64,000 nucleotides of DNA from Halomonas chromatireducens (GTDB taxonomy: Bacteria > Pseudomonadota > Gammaproteobacteria > Pseudomonadales > Halomonadaceae). A model generated the notes under the pieces. The model searched no databases. It was given only the letters and a program-made list of their open reading frames with translations, and was not told where the DNA came from. The stretch lies in the NCBI RefSeq assembly GCF_001545155.1, contig NZ_CP014226.1:2904345-2968344 (forward strand), given 5' to 3'. The translations under genes were made by a program, and so were the position numbers. Below, in pieces: positions 43,698-54,667 of this stretch; positions within the stretch are counted from its first letter, which is position 1; every line of letters begins with the position of its first letter.

Positions 43698-45874
43698 TCT
43701 TCATCCATGGATGACGCAGCCTTGCCCTGCTTCGATGGTGACGACTTCACCGGCCGGGGATCATGCTGCAGAGGTGGCACATTGGCACGCGGGGCTTCCG
43801 CCCTGGCCGCTGGCTGCACCGATTCAATCGCCTCAACCTGCTCAGGCCCTGCACCTCGCAAGCGGAATACCCGGATTGCCTGAGCCAACTGCTCTGCCTG
43901 ATACTGCAGGTCACTGGCCGCTCGGGCACTCTGCTGGACGCGCTCGGCATTCTGCTGGGTCACCTGGTCCATCTCGGTGATCGCCTGGTTGATCTGGCCG
44001 ATACCACTGCTCTGCTCCTCGGAGGCCGCGGTGATCTCGCCCATGATGTCGTTGACCCGCGTGGACGCGGACACCACTTCCGCCATGGCACTTTCTGCCT
44101 TCTGCACCTGGGCCGCGCCCTCCTTGATTTCACTGGAGGAACCATCGATCAGCTGGCGGATCTCCTTGGCGGCATCCGCGCTGCGTCCCGCCAGGCTGCG
44201 AACCTCGCCGGCCACCACGGCGAAACCGCGGCCCTGCTCACCGGCCCGAGCCGCCTCCACCGAGGCATTCAGGGCCAGAATATTGGTCTGGAAAGCGATT
44301 CCGTCAATGACATTGATGATGTCAGTCATCTTGTTGGAACTGGCGGTGATCCTCTCCATGGTCTTGACCACGCCGTGCATCAGTTCACCGGTGTCACGCA
44401 CGCGTCCGGCGTTGTCCAGGGCCAGTCCGCTGGCCTGGCGAGCGTTGTCGGTATTCTGCTGCACGGTAGTGGTCATCTCCTCCATGCTGGAGGCGGTTTC
44501 CTGCAGCGAGGCGGCCTGCTGCTCGGTTCGGGCCGAGAGATCCTCGTTGCCGCGGGCGATGGAGCGCGAGGCCGGTGTCACAACTTCAATGCCCTGCTGG
44601 ACGCTATGGGTCGTGGTGTAGAGGCTCTTGCGCATCATATTCAGCGCCTTGAGCAGTATCCCGACTTCGTCGCGCCGCTGCTCCGGCGAGCGCACCGCCA
44701 GGTTGCCGGAGGCGACCTGCAGGGTGAAGTCCACGGCCCGGCGCAGCGGCCGGGTAATGGAGGCCATGGTCCAGAGTCCCAGCATGATAAGGAAGGCAAC
44801 GCCGAGCGATACGGCAATGACCTGCCCCTTCAGCATCAGCGCCTGACCCTGTGCCGCCTCCTCGGCCAGCGCATTGGCAAAGATCAGCTTGTCCTCCACC
44901 AATACATTGATGCTTTGACCGATCAGTTCGACTTGCGCGCGCAGCACATCATTGAAAGCCTCGTAGGCAGCGAAACCGCTACCTTCGATCAGGGCTAGCA
45001 TCGTGGGTCGAATGCCTTCTTCAACGGCAACCTCGAGCTGCCCGTCCAGGGAGGCAATCTCCGGCTGTGTGGCGTCCTCGCCCTCCAGGAAACTCTCCCA
45101 GGAGCTCTCGACACGCTCGATGACGACATTGACCTCATCATCGAGTTCATGGATCTGCTCCAGACGCAGCGCACGGGGATTGCGTACCGGGCGCTCCAGG
45201 TCAATCATCAGTTGACTCAGAAGCTGATCGATACGCTGGAGGTCGGCGATATCCTGCACGCCATTATTGTTGAGCTGAGCAACTCGGTCCCCCGATACCT
45301 GCAGGCCATAGAGACCGGCCGCGCCGCTGAGCATAAGCAACAGAACGGGCACCAGAGTCATCATGACCAGCTTGGCGCGGATGGTATGCAGATTGAGCCG
45401 TGCGATGAGCCCAAGCGGACCGCGCCGAACCAGCTGCCCCTGGCGGAAGGCCAGGTGCCTTGTACGCCCCTCGCGCAGGCGGGCGTAATCGTGCGCGGCC
45501 TTTTCGGCTGTCGCCGGATCGGCCTTGACGCGTACCGAGGTGTAGCCGAGACACTTCCCCTCTTCGAGAATCGGAGTGACAGTGGCTTGCACCCAGTAAT
45601 GATCGCCGTTCTTGCGACGATTCTTTATCACCCCCTGCCAGGTTTCTCCCTGCTTGAGGGTCTGCCACAGGTCGGCAAAGGCTTCCTGCGGCATATCGGG
45701 ATGACGGACGAGATTATGGTGCGCCCCAATCAGTTCCTCATGGGTGAAGCCACTGACCTCGACGAATGCCGCATTGGCATAAGTGATTCGCCCCTCGAGG
45801 TCAGTTCGAGTGATCAAAAGGTGCTGATCGCTCAGCTTGTATTCACGCTGTGTTACCGGCTGATTGTCGCGCAT
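43682..45874 (-). CDS. PAS-containing chemoreceptor (Aer-like) with docking tail
   Basis: This 730-residue receptor starts at ATG 45874. The N-terminal PAS domain ([36 protein letters not shown]) resembles Aer, an FAD-linked energy or oxygen sensor. Two transmembrane helices (about 172-192 and 360-380) bracket an extra periplasmic helical segment, so it is larger than E. coli Aer. HAMP and a signalling domain follow. Unlike E. coli Aer it ends DEEWETF, a strong CheR/CheB docking pentapeptide. Its signalling-domain DNA is almost identical to that of the neighbouring receptor at 45972. Confidence 0.95.
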   Translation of the reverse strand: MRDNQPVTQREYKLSDQHLLITRTDLEGRITYANAAFVEVSGFTHEELIGAHHNLVRHPDMPQEAFADLWQTLKQGETWQGVIKNRRKNGDHYWVQATVTPILEEGKCLGYTSVRVKADPATAEKAAHDYARLREGRTRHLAFRQGQLVRRGPLGLIARLNLHTIRAKLVMMTLVPVLLLMLSGAAGLYGLQVSGDRVAQLNNNGVQDIADLQRIDQLLSQLMIDLERPVRNPRALRLEQIHELDDEVNVVIERVESSWESFLEGEDATQPEIASLDGQLEVAVEEGIRPTMLALIEGSGFAAYEAFNDVLRAQVELIGQSINVLVEDKLIFANALAEEAAQGQALMLKGQVIAVSLGVAFLIMLGLWTMASITRPLRRAVDFTLQVASGNLAVRSPEQRRDEVGILLKALNMMRKSLYTTTHSVQQGIEVVTPASRSIARGNEDLSARTEQQAASLQETASSMEEMTTTVQQNTDNARQASGLALDNAGRVRDTGELMHGVVKTMERITASSNKMTDIINVIDGIAFQTNILALNASVEAARAGEQGRGFAVVAGEVRSLAGRSADAAKEIRQLIDGSSSEIKEGAAQVQKAESAMAEVVSASTRVNDIMGEITAASEEQSSGIGQINQAITEMDQVTQQNAERVQQSARAASDLQYQAEQLAQAIRVFRLRGAGPEQVEAIESVQPAARAEAPRANVPPLQHDPRPVKSSPSKQGKAASSMDEEWETF

Positions 45875-45971
45875 AGTTATTTTCCCTTGTCACCTAGCCA
45901 CGCCCGGGGCGCCAAACCCATACCTAACCCCAGTGCCTGAATCCCATAACCCCGCACCCTCACCACATCGC

Positions 45972-48161
45972 TCAGAAGGAAGCCCACTCCTCCTCGGTCA
46001 CTGGCCGCCCCGCTCTGCCTGTCTCACGCCTCGCGGGCATCGGATCATGCCGCAAGTCTGTTGTGGCCGCCGGACTCCACCCGGAGCCGCCTGACTGAAG
46101 CGCATCCGCCTCCCCGACAGCTGGCACCGTCTCGGGGCCGGCACCGCTCAGTCGAAACACGCGGATCATCCGGTCGAGCATCTCCGCCTGATGCTGCAGA
46201 TCAATGGCCGCACGCGCACTTTCCAGAACCCGCTCGGCATTCTGCTGGGTCACCTGGTCCATTTCGGTGATCGCCTGGTTGATCTGGCCGATACCACTGC
46301 TCTGCTCCTCGGAGGCCGCGGTGATCTCGCCCATGATGTCGTTGACCCGCGTGGACGCGGACACCACTTCCGCCATGGCACTTTCTGCCTTCTGCACCTG
46401 GGCCGCGCCCTCCTTGATTTCACTGGAGGAACCATCGATCAGCTGGCGGATCTCCTTGGCGGCATCCGCGCTGCGTCCCGCCAAGCTGCGAACCTCGCTG
46501 GCCACCACGGCGAATCCGCGGCCCTGCTCACCGGCCCGCGCCGCCTCCACCGAAGCGTTCAGGGCCAGGATATTGGTCTGGAAGGCAATACCGTCGATGA
46601 CATTGATGATGTCGGTCATCTTGTTGGAACTGGCGGTGATCCTCTCCATAGTCTTCACCACGCCGTGCATCAGTTCGCCGGTGTCCCGCACGCGTCCGGC
46701 GTTGTCCAGGGCCAGCCCGCTGGCCTGGCGGGCGTTGTCGGTATTCTGCTGCACGGTGGTGGTCATCTCCTCCATGCTGGAAGCGGTTTCCTGCAGCGAG
46801 GCGGCCTGCTGCTCGGTGCGGGCCGAAAGATCCTCGTTGCCGCGGGCGATGGAGCGAGACGCCGGCGTCACCACCGCAATGCCCTGCTGAACGCTATGGG
46901 TGGTGCTATAAAGGCTGCGGCGCATGATATCCAGGGAGCCCAGCAGCGCGCCGATCTCGTCATGGCTCTGCTTGGGTGTAGCCACTGCGAGGTTGCCCGA
47001 GGCGATCTGCAAGGTGAAGTCCGCAGCGCGACGCACCGGCCGGGTAATGGCACGCATGATCCATACGCTGATGGCCAACAGCAAAACGAAACCAAGTGCC
47101 ATGAAACTCGTTTGGCCAACAAGCATCTGCTGCTGACCCCGCTCGGCGTCTTCGGCCATGCTCAACGCCGCGATTCGCTGCTGTTCCACCAGTTGATTGA
47201 CAAGCCCCGACAATCCCTCGGCACTTTCACGCAGCCCGGCTGTTTGGTTGTTCAGCGCCATCATGGCATCGAAGGACTCGGGGCCACCCAACGCCGCCGT
47301 CATAGGCTCCAAGCGCTCGTTGAGATAGTCGGAAAGCGAATCATCAAACGCCATGGCCACCGAGGTCTGGTTGACCTCCCGGGCAAGATACTCCTGCCAT
47401 AGCTCGGCAAGACGAGCGCGGCCGTCCGCCAATGCGTCGGCAATAGCATGTCGTTCACCAAGAAGCGCCATTCGCTCCTCGCCGGAAAGCCGCTGCGGGC
47501 CGTCATTGATCAACTGGTCAAGCTGCTGCAGCCGTATCACATCCTGCAGACCATCCTGGTTCAGCTCCGCCAAGCGCTCTCCTGAGGCCTGAATCCCATA
47601 AAGTCCTACGCCGCCACTGATCGCCAGCAGCAACAGCGCTGAGGCAGTGAGCATGGAAAGTCGCGCACGGATGCTATGCAGGTTGATACGCCCAAGCCAG
47701 CCCAGGGGGCCACGACGCACCACCTGGCCAGCTCGAATGGCAAGACCGGTGCGACCTGAGCGCAAGCGCTCATAGGCACGGCCGGTGGCGGTGGCTACAT
47801 CCGACGAAACCGCAGTGCGCACTGAGGTGTAACCCAGGCATTGTCCATTCTCGATGATCGGGGTGACCGTAGCCTTGACCCAGTAATGGTCCCCGTTCTT
47901 TCGCCGGTTCTTGATAATACCCTGCCAGGTTTCGCCGCATTTAAGCGCCTGCCACAGGTCGGCAAACGCCTCGGATGGCATGTCGGGATGACGAATCAGG
48001 TTGTGATTCGCCCCGATCAGTTCCTCGTGACTGAAACCGCTGGCTTCGACAAAGGCCGCATTGGCATAGGTGATTCGACCCTCGAGATCGGTGCGGGTGA
48101 TCAGCAGATGTCTGTCATCCAGTATGTACTCACGCTGAGTTACCGGCTGGTTGTCACGCAT
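45972..48161 (-). CDS. Second PAS-containing chemoreceptor (Aer-like), tandem paralogue
   Basis: ATG 48161 is chosen because it follows AGGAAC and aligns with the paralogue start ([12 protein letters not shown]); the frame is open to 48524 but overlaps the next receptor. This gives 729 residues. Layout matches the neighbour: PAS, transmembrane, periplasmic helical region, transmembrane, HAMP, signalling domain, tail ending EEEWASF. PAS and HAMP/signalling regions are close to the neighbour, while the periplasmic segment and C-terminal linker differ much more. Confidence 0.95.
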   Translation of the reverse strand: MRDNQPVTQREYILDDRHLLITRTDLEGRITYANAAFVEASGFSHEELIGANHNLIRHPDMPSEAFADLWQALKCGETWQGIIKNRRKNGDHYWVKATVTPIIENGQCLGYTSVRTAVSSDVATATGRAYERLRSGRTGLAIRAGQVVRRGPLGWLGRINLHSIRARLSMLTASALLLLAISGGVGLYGIQASGERLAELNQDGLQDVIRLQQLDQLINDGPQRLSGEERMALLGERHAIADALADGRARLAELWQEYLAREVNQTSVAMAFDDSLSDYLNERLEPMTAALGGPESFDAMMALNNQTAGLRESAEGLSGLVNQLVEQQRIAALSMAEDAERGQQQMLVGQTSFMALGFVLLLAISVWIMRAITRPVRRAADFTLQIASGNLAVATPKQSHDEIGALLGSLDIMRRSLYSTTHSVQQGIAVVTPASRSIARGNEDLSARTEQQAASLQETASSMEEMTTTVQQNTDNARQASGLALDNAGRVRDTGELMHGVVKTMERITASSNKMTDIINVIDGIAFQTNILALNASVEAARAGEQGRGFAVVASEVRSLAGRSADAAKEIRQLIDGSSSEIKEGAAQVQKAESAMAEVVSASTRVNDIMGEITAASEEQSSGIGQINQAITEMDQVTQQNAERVLESARAAIDLQHQAEMLDRMIRVFRLSGAGPETVPAVGEADALQSGGSGWSPAATTDLRHDPMPARRETGRAGRPVTEEEWASF

Positions 48162-48240
48162 GTTCCTGTTTCCTTGACCACTTGGCTTCATCAGGGGCGG
48201 GGCAAGATGACGCGCCTCCACCGATTGGGAGCTTCTTACC

Positions 48241-49608
48241 TCAGAACGAGGCCCACTCCTCTTCCTCTTTTGGTGACGTAGTCTTACGAGATGCCTGAGT
48301 TGACGGCGCTTGGGCATTGCGCCGAGAGGCTGGCAGGGGGTCGCGCACCGATGGGGAGGGAAGCACCTTGTCCGCGCGCTCCTTATTGGAAGCGGGTTTT
48401 GCAGGCTGCGCCGCAGCGCCCGCCTCTCCCGCCAAGCGGAAGCGCAGTACTGCTTCACGCAGACGCCCGGCTTCGGCCTCCAGCTGCGTGGCTCCGGCGG
48501 CGGCCTGTTGCACCAGCGTGGCATTCTGCTGGGTCACCTGGTCCATCTGCGTGACGGCCTGGTTCACCTGGCCGATACCATTGCTCTGCTCCAGCGACGC
48601 CGACGCAATCTCATCCATGATGTCGCTGACACGCTGAACGGCGGCAACGATTTCTTCCATGGTCTGGCCGGCCTGGTCGACGCGAGCGGTACCCACGTCC
48701 ACCTTTTCGCGAGACGCATGGATCAAGGCACGAATCTCGCCAGAGGCAGACGCACTGCGACCGGCAAGGCTACGAACCTCCTGGGCGACCACCGCGAATC
48801 CACGACCGTGCTCACCGGCCCTGGCTGCCTCGACCGAGGCATTCAGGGCCAGGATATTGGTCTGAAAGGCGATGTTGTCGATCACACTGATGATGTCCGC
48901 CATCTTGTGCGAGCTGGCGCTGATGTCGTGCATGGTCGACACCACATCGCTGACCACTTCGCCGCCTTGGGCAGCGGTACGTGATGCCTCGGCCGCCAGT
49001 TGACTGGCCTGGCGCGCATTGTCGGCATTCTGCTCCACGGTGGAGGCGAGCTCTTCCATGCTGGAAGCGGTCTCGGCCAGCGAAGCGGCCTGCTGCTCGG
49101 TGCGGGATGAGAGTTCGCCATTACCCCGGGCGATCTCATGGGCTCCCTGGTAGATGCCTTCGCTGCTGCTGCGCACGGTCCCCACTGTGGCAGAGAGGCC
49201 ATCCTGCATATGCTTGAGCGATGTGAACAACCGCCCGATCTCATTGTTGCCACGGTTCTCCACAGGCTGGGAGAGATCGCCCCGGGCTAGCCCCTCGAAA
49301 TAGCCAACCAGCCTGGCAAGCGGCTGCAGCACGTTGACAGTGATACCCCACATCACAACCGCCATCACCAGCGCCGAGCCGACCAGCACCGCCATGATGG
49401 CCAAACGCATCCAACCAGCTACCACGTCGAAGCCCTGCAACAGCAAGGCACCAGACTCACCGGCATGGGGAGCCATCTCGGTGACCGCGGCTTGCCCCTG
49501 CTGCAGGGCATACAGCCCCAACGCGCTGAGAGCGACGATCATGCCGCCGAAGAACAGCAGCACCAGAGTCCAGCTGGCTCGCACAGTCAGGTTGTCGAGA
49601 AGCTTCAC
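48241..49608 (-). CDS. Methyl-accepting chemotaxis protein with a very short periplasmic region
   Basis: GTG 49608 follows GAGGGA and gives 455 residues. Two transmembrane helices (about 12-32 and 68-92) leave only about 35 periplasmic residues ([16 protein letters not shown]), too few for a standard ligand-binding domain. HAMP and a complete signalling domain follow ([33 protein letters not shown]), and the tail ends EEEEWASF. It may sense membrane or cytoplasmic state, or an accessory protein. The final residues are the same as in the adjacent receptor. Confidence 0.93.
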   Translation of the reverse strand: MKLLDNLTVRASWTLVLLFFGGMIVALSALGLYALQQGQAAVTEMAPHAGESGALLLQGFDVVAGWMRLAIMAVLVGSALVMAVVMWGITVNVLQPLARLVGYFEGLARGDLSQPVENRGNNEIGRLFTSLKHMQDGLSATVGTVRSSSEGIYQGAHEIARGNGELSSRTEQQAASLAETASSMEELASTVEQNADNARQASQLAAEASRTAAQGGEVVSDVVSTMHDISASSHKMADIISVIDNIAFQTNILALNASVEAARAGEHGRGFAVVAQEVRSLAGRSASASGEIRALIHASREKVDVGTARVDQAGQTMEEIVAAVQRVSDIMDEIASASLEQSNGIGQVNQAVTQMDQVTQQNATLVQQAAAGATQLEAEAGRLREAVLRFRLAGEAGAAAQPAKPASNKERADKVLPSPSVRDPLPASRRNAQAPSTQASRKTTSPKEEEEWASF

Positions 49609-49699
49609 TTCATTCCCTCGTGTTCGGCAGGGCCTAAGCCCGATTATCGTTATTGGCAAGCCAAACCAGGCCGCCCGGATAGCCCCGTCTCATCAAGAG

Positions 49700-49725
49700 C
49701 TATCGGCCAAAATGGAAAAACTGGA
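49700..49725 (-). promoter_or_regulatory. Weak sigma-28-like element upstream of the short receptor
   Basis: Read leftward: TCCAGTTT, only 10 bases, GCCGATAG. The boxes are good but the spacer is one base short of the usual 11, so activity is uncertain. It lies between cheW and the receptor starting at 49608. Confidence 0.35.
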
Positions 49726-49737
49726 GTGGCGTCAAGG

Positions 49738-50232
49738 CTATTCGGCCACGCGTTCGACAAGCTCCATCTCATCGCTGGTGAGCAGCTTGTCGATATCCAC
49801 GATCACCAACATGCGATCCTCGAGACTGCCGAGCCCGCTGAGGAAGTCGGAGGACAGTGTGACGCCGAATTCCGGCGCCGGCTTGATCTGATCCGGCGAG
49901 AGCGTCATCACGTCGGAAACGCCATCGACGACGATGCCCACGACCCGGTCCTCGACGTTGACCACGATCACCACGGTCTGGCCGCCGTATTCCACCTTGT
50001 CGAGGTGGAACTTGATGCGCAGATCGACGATCGGCACGATCACGCCACGGAGATTGGTCACACCCTTGATAAAATCCGGCGCATTGGCGATACGCGTAAC
50101 GTTTTCGTAGCCACGAATCTCCTGCACTTTCAGGATATCGACCGCGTATTCCTCCTCGCCCAGCGAGAACACCAGGAATTCACGGTTGTGGGCTTCGGCC
50201 GCAGTCATGGCTGCTTCGGTCGTCTGGTTCAT
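49738..50232 (-). CDS. cheW: Chemotaxis coupling protein CheW
   Basis: CheW bridges receptors and CheA. The protein has 164 residues with the two-lobed SH3-like fold: [22 protein letters not shown], then [21 protein letters not shown], the conserved receptor-contact core, and [16 protein letters not shown]. The start overlaps the cheA stop by 4 bases. Confidence 0.97.
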   Translation of the reverse strand: MNQTTEAAMTAAEAHNREFLVFSLGEEEYAVDILKVQEIRGYENVTRIANAPDFIKGVTNLRGVIVPIVDLRIKFHLDKVEYGGQTVVIVVNVEDRVVGIVVDGVSDVMTLSPDQIKPAPEFGVTLSSDFLSGLGSLEDRMLVIVDIDKLLTSDEMELVERVAE

Positions 50233-52580
50233 GAGGAAGTCTCCAGCTCTTTGTCGGTTAAGGCTTCGAGAGATTGATAGGTACGCTCGGGACGGCGCAC
50301 CTCCTTCTTGGCACGGCTGAGGCGATGCAGGCCGGTGATATCCAGGATCAAGGCCACGCTGCCGTCACCCAGAATGGTTGCCGCCGAAACGCCCGGCACC
50401 TTTCGATAGTTGGTTTCCAGGTTCTTGACCACGACCTGCTGCTGGCCGACCAGATCATCGACCAGCAGGGCATAGCGACGCCCTTCGCCCTGAACGATGA
50501 CCGCAATGGTCTCGGTCAGCTTCGTCTTGGCATCGGGCACGTCGAGGGCTTCATGAACGGCCACCACCGGCAGGTACTCATCGCGGACCTTGAGTACGAC
50601 GTCGTCGCCCGCCATGGCATAGAGATCCTCCTTGGCTGGCTGCAGTGACTCGAGCACCGCCGATAGCGGGAGGATGAACATCTCGCCACCCACCTTGATC
50701 GACATGCCGTCGAGGATCGCCAAGGTCAGCGGCAACACGATACGAATTCGCGTGCCCTCACCGGCCTTGGACATGATCTCGACGTGGCCGCCCATGCCCT
50801 GAATGTTGCGCTTTACCACATCCATGCCCACACCGCGGCCGGAAACGTCAGTGACCGCCTTGGCAGTCGAGAAGCCTGGCGCAAAGATCAACTGCCAGAC
50901 TTCGTCATCGCTCATGGAGTCCGAGACGGGCAGACCGTTCTCACGCGCCTTGGCCAGCAGTCGGTCGCGATTCAGGCCGGCGCCGTCATCGATCACCTCA
51001 ATGAGAATGTTCCCGCCCTGATGCTGAGCCGAGAGGGTAAGTCGACCGGTACGGGGCTTGCCCGCGGCCACACGATCCTCCGGCATCTCGATACCATGAT
51101 CGAGGCTGTTTCGGACCAGGTGCGTCAGCGGATCGATGATCCGCTCGGTCAGGCTCTTGTCCAGCTCGGTGGACTCGCCTTCGGTGACCAGTTCGATCTC
51201 CTTGCCCAGCTTGCCGGCTGTCTCGCGAACAACCCTCGGGAAGCGGCTGAAAACGAAATCCATGGGAATCATGCGAATCGACATCACCGATTCCTGAAGA
51301 TCCCTGGCGTTGCGCTGCAGCAGGCTCATGCCATTGAGCAGGGCACTATCGGCAACGGCATCCATGTCGCTGACCGTCTGGTCGAGCATCGACTGGGTAA
51401 TGATCAGCTCACCGACCAGATTGATGATCTGGTCGACCTTGTCGACGGAAACGCGGATGGAAGAGGTCTCGGGGCCCTTGGCCTTGGGCTTGCTGGCTTT
51501 CGCTGGCGCCTTGGCGGCCGGCTTGGGCGTGGGTTCCGCCTTGGGGGCGGCCTCAGCCGGGACCGCCGCCGCGCCTGCCTTTTCCTTATTCACCACGGGG
51601 GAGGCGGCCCCGCCATCCGTGGTGATCTGCAACTGATCGGCGTCGACGATGAAGCACATCACCGCCTCGATATCGTCATTGCTGACCGAGGAAGCCAGAA
51701 CGACCTCGTAGCGGACTTCGTCACCCTGCTGGGAGACCACGTCGCCCAGTTGCCCCAACTCCTCGACGAGAAGCTGGCGATCCTTTTCTCCCACGTTCAG
51801 CAACGTGATGACCCGCTGCCCCTCTTCAGCAGAGACACGGGAATCGGCCGGAACATCCGGCTGAGCGGCATCGACAGGCCTGATCTGAAACTGTTCGGCA
51901 TCGATGATGAAACACATGACGGCTTCGATATCGTCGTCACTGTCGGTGGAGGCGAGTACCACCTCGTAGCGCTGCTCATCACCCTGATGGGAGACCACCT
52001 TGCCCAGCTGTCCCAGTTCCTCGACCAGCAGTTGACGATCTTTCTCCCCCACATTGAGCAGGGTCACGATGCGTTGCCCGGCACCGGCGGCAGGCTCCGC
52101 TTCAGGTGCAGAGGTTGGCGTGGCGGCGGGCTCGAGCTCGGCTTTCACGGCCGGTGCCGCCGCCCCCCCTTCATCCAGGTCCTGTCCGATCTCCTCGAGT
52201 GCCAGCTGCTGCAGGATCTGGCAAATGCGCTCGAAGGCCTCCTGATCGGGTTCGTCGCCATTACGGTAGGCGTCTAGCTGATCACTGAGCATGTCCTTGG
52301 TTTCCAGAAAGGTATCGACGATATCCCGGCGCAGGGTGAGCTCTCCCTTGCGGGTATGATCGAGCAGGTTCTCGAACAGATGGGTCGTCTTCTGCAACGC
52401 ATCGAAGCCGAAGGTACCCGCCCCCCCCTTGATCGAATGAGCGGCACGAAAGATGGCATTGAGCTCTTCGGTATCCGGCTCGTCCACGTCAAGCTCCAGG
52501 AGGTAGCGTTCCATGTCGGCCAACAGCTCTTCGGCTTCTTCGAAGAAAGTGTCATAGAAATCCGTGATATCCATGCGCAT
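50229..52580 (-). CDS. cheA: Chemotaxis histidine kinase CheA with duplicated P2 domain
   Basis: ATG 52580 ([13 protein letters not shown]) aligns with the E. coli CheA start and makes the phosphoacceptor His48 in [15 protein letters not shown]. The protein has 783 residues, longer than the usual 650-700. After P1 come two P2-like CheY-binding domains, about 169-234 and 254-320, each reading [20 protein letters not shown]...EVVLAS...DDIEAVMCF and sharing most residues. An Ala/Lys/Pro linker leads to P3 dimerisation, the P4 kinase ([31 protein letters not shown]) and the P5 CheW-like domain. Confidence 0.97.
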   Translation of the reverse strand: MRMDITDFYDTFFEEAEELLADMERYLLELDVDEPDTEELNAIFRAAHSIKGGAGTFGFDALQKTTHLFENLLDHTRKGELTLRRDIVDTFLETKDMLSDQLDAYRNGDEPDQEAFERICQILQQLALEEIGQDLDEGGAAAPAVKAELEPAATPTSAPEAEPAAGAGQRIVTLLNVGEKDRQLLVEELGQLGKVVSHQGDEQRYEVVLASTDSDDDIEAVMCFIIDAEQFQIRPVDAAQPDVPADSRVSAEEGQRVITLLNVGEKDRQLLVEELGQLGDVVSQQGDEVRYEVVLASSVSNDDIEAVMCFIVDADQLQITTDGGAASPVVNKEKAGAAAVPAEAAPKAEPTPKPAAKAPAKASKPKAKGPETSSIRVSVDKVDQIINLVGELIITQSMLDQTVSDMDAVADSALLNGMSLLQRNARDLQESVMSIRMIPMDFVFSRFPRVVRETAGKLGKEIELVTEGESTELDKSLTERIIDPLTHLVRNSLDHGIEMPEDRVAAGKPRTGRLTLSAQHQGGNILIEVIDDGAGLNRDRLLAKARENGLPVSDSMSDDEVWQLIFAPGFSTAKAVTDVSGRGVGMDVVKRNIQGMGGHVEIMSKAGEGTRIRIVLPLTLAILDGMSIKVGGEMFILPLSAVLESLQPAKEDLYAMAGDDVVLKVRDEYLPVVAVHEALDVPDAKTKLTETIAVIVQGEGRRYALLVDDLVGQQQVVVKNLETNYRKVPGVSAATILGDGSVALILDITGLHRLSRAKKEVRRPERTYQSLEALTDKELETSS

Positions 52581-52615
52581 TACCACCTGGTGTCAGAATG
52601 TGTTCCAAGCCCCGC

Positions 52616-53563
52616 TCACTCCGGATTGAGCGAACGGCGCAGGCTTTCCGTAAATTGTTCCACTGGTGCCAGCTCCACCTCGCCTTCCAGACGCGAGCTC
52701 ATGGGGCTGGGTACGCCAGGGCCATTGAGGACACTGGGCCGCCGAATGTACTCCGCCACTTCGGGCAACAGGACCAGCAGCTCTATCCGTCGATTGTCAG
52801 CGTCAAACGGGTCGGTATCCGGCAGCGGTACGCGGTCGGCAAAACCGGACACCCGCAGCAACTTATCCGAGTCGAAGCCGCCGGCGCCCAGCTCACGCCG
52901 CGAGGCATTGGCCCGGTCGCTGGACAGCTCCCAGTTGCTGTAGCCGCGATAACCGCCGGCAAAGGGCAGGCCGTCGGTATGCCCACCGATGCTCAAATAG
53001 TTGGGCAGCTCGTTCAGCAACGGCGCAATGGTGCGCAGCAGGTTTCGCATATACGGCTCGACGCGGTCGCTACCGATGTTGAACATGGGCCGCTGCTCGG
53101 TATCCAGCAATTGGATCCGCAGCCCTTCCGGCGTCAGATCAAAGCGCATCTGCTGGCGCAGCTCGCGCAGTTCCGGGTCCGCCTCGATCACCGCCTCGAT
53201 ACGACGCTGCAGATCCATGAAGAAGCGCCGCTGCTGATCACTGGGCCGTGTCTGGCTGCGAGTATCGATCCGCGCTCGCTCACCTTCGCTATGCACCGGA
53301 TCGGGACCGCCGCCCGGGATGACACGGGTGCTGCCCGACCGATCGCCGCCGCCGATAGCGGTAGTCAGTGGCGTACTGAAGTAATCCGCCACACCCTGGC
53401 GCTGCTCTTCGCTTGCCACCGACAGAATCCACATCACCAGGAAAAGCGCCATCAGGGCCGTCATGAAGTCGGCAAGGGCAATCTTCCAGCTGCCGCCATG
53501 GTGGCCATGGACCACTTTCTTGCGCCGAATGATGATCGGGCGCTTGTCGCCGGCGGCACTCAT
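52616..53563 (-). CDS. motB: Flagellar stator protein MotB
   Basis: This 315-residue stator protein starts with a basic cytoplasmic segment (PIIIRRKKVVHGHHGGSWKIA) and has one transmembrane helix with proton-binding Asp32 (ADFMTALMALFLVMW), a plug/linker region, and an OmpA-like domain (SIGGHTDGLPF, NWELSSDRA, GFADRVP). Closely similar to enteric MotB, so proton-driven (inference). It overlaps motA by 4 bases and lies 35 bp before cheA. Confidence 0.96.
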   Translation of the reverse strand: MSAAGDKRPIIIRRKKVVHGHHGGSWKIALADFMTALMALFLVMWILSVASEEQRQGVADYFSTPLTTAIGGGDRSGSTRVIPGGGPDPVHSEGERARIDTRSQTRPSDQQRRFFMDLQRRIEAVIEADPELRELRQQMRFDLTPEGLRIQLLDTEQRPMFNIGSDRVEPYMRNLLRTIAPLLNELPNYLSIGGHTDGLPFAGGYRGYSNWELSSDRANASRRELGAGGFDSDKLLRVSGFADRVPLPDTDPFDADNRRIELLVLLPEVAEYIRRPSVLNGPGVPSPMSSRLEGEVELAPVEQFTESLRRSLNPE

Positions 53564-54432
53564 TCGCCTACCGCACCCGCCTTGGCGTTACGGACATACT
53601 CCTCGAGCTCGGTGAAGCCTGGGCGCTCGGCGGTGTGCAACGCCTTGCGGCCGAACTCCACGGCCAGCTGCGGCGCATAGCCATGCAGGCTGGCCAGCAG
53701 CGTGATGCGGATGCACTGCAGCATCTTCTCGGCCTCCTTGATCTGGCGCTCGATACTGCTGGCCACCGGGTTGATGAAGCCGTAGCCCATCAGGATGCCG
53801 AGGAAGGTGCCGACCAGAGCGTGGGCGATCATCTCCCCCATCTGATCGGGCCCCGCATCGGCATAGGTCAGTGCCTTGACCACGCCCATGACCGCCGCAA
53901 CGATACCGAATGCCGGCATGGCGTCACCCACCTTGGCGATGGCATCCGCGGGAATATGCGCCTCCTGCTCGAAGGTCTCGATCTCATGGAGCATCAGCTC
54001 ATCGATCTCCATGGGATCCATGCCGCCACTGACCATCAGGCGCAGGTAGTCGGTCAGGAAATCCATGATCATCGGGTCGGCCAGCACCCTGGGATGCTCC
54101 TGGAACAGGGCACTCTCCTGGGGAGTGTCGATATCTCGCTCGATACCCAGCATGCCCTCGCGGCGGATCTTGCTCAGCAGCTTGAACTGAACTGCCAGCA
54201 GCTCCATGTACATCTCTTTGTTGTAGTTCCGGGTACGCTTGAGCTTGGGGAAGATCTTGAAGGTAGCCTTGATCGCCTTGCCGTTATTCGCCGCGATGAA
54301 GGCGCCCACCCCCGCCCCGCCGATCATCAGCAGCTCGGTCGGCTGGTAGAGCGGGCCCAGGAACCCTCCGGCGAGCACGAAGCCACCGAAGACGCAGAGT
54401 ATGACAACGAGATAGCCAAGCAGAATCAGCAC
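53560..54432 (-). CDS. motA: Flagellar stator protein MotA
   Basis: GTG 54432, eight bases after AAGGA, begins MLILLGYLVV, matching the MotA N-terminus. The protein has 290 residues and four transmembrane helices, with cytoplasmic charged residues in the 60-160 loop. PAFGIVAAVMGVVKAL and GTFLGILMGYGFINPVA are helices 3 and 4 with the conserved prolines. A sigma-28 promoter lies 43-69 bases upstream, so the motA-motB-cheA-cheW block is a late operon. Confidence 0.97.
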   Translation of the reverse strand: MLILLGYLVVILCVFGGFVLAGGFLGPLYQPTELLMIGGAGVGAFIAANNGKAIKATFKIFPKLKRTRNYNKEMYMELLAVQFKLLSKIRREGMLGIERDIDTPQESALFQEHPRVLADPMIMDFLTDYLRLMVSGGMDPMEIDELMLHEIETFEQEAHIPADAIAKVGDAMPAFGIVAAVMGVVKALTYADAGPDQMGEMIAHALVGTFLGILMGYGFINPVASSIERQIKEAEKMLQCIRITLLASLHGYAPQLAVEFGRKALHTAERPGFTELEEYVRNAKAGAVGE

Positions 54433-54474
54433 AACCGATATCCTTAATAGGGACGCGACTTGTCGATATTTCAG

Positions 54475-54501
54475 TTATCGGCCAGGCTCGCCCCGACTTG
54501 A
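54475..54501 (-). promoter_or_regulatory. Sigma-28 promoter of the motA operon
   Basis: Read leftward: TCAAGTCG, 11 bases, GCCGATAA. The -10 is a perfect consensus match and the -35 keeps TNAAGT. It is correctly placed before the motA start at 54432. Confidence 0.75.
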
Positions 54502-54532
54502 GGGCAGAACCCGAAAAAGGCATAGAAGAGCG

Positions 54533-54572
54533 AATAAAAACAACGCCGCCCCGGCACAGGGCCGAGGCGGCG
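54533..54572 (-). terminator. Intrinsic terminator of flhDC
   Basis: CGCCGCC (54544-54550) pairs with GGCGGCG (54566-54572). On the leftward strand the stem is followed by TTGTTTTTATT, a classic intrinsic terminator, placed 96 bp after the flhC stop. Confidence 0.85.
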
Positions 54573-54667
54573 AAGAGAGTCCGACCAAGATCGGTGACAA
54601 CAGGGCGCGGCCTGAAGCGGCCGGTATTCGAACAATACCCGCCGCCAACCGAGCTCAGGCTGCCCCG

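Noticed and set aside
50784..52277. Long open frame on the plus strand opposite cheA (497 codons)
   Set aside because: It is antisense to a clear CheA, its product is a low-complexity mix rich in His, Asp and Gly, and no ribosome binding site or known domain supports it. Such shadows are common in GC-rich genes.
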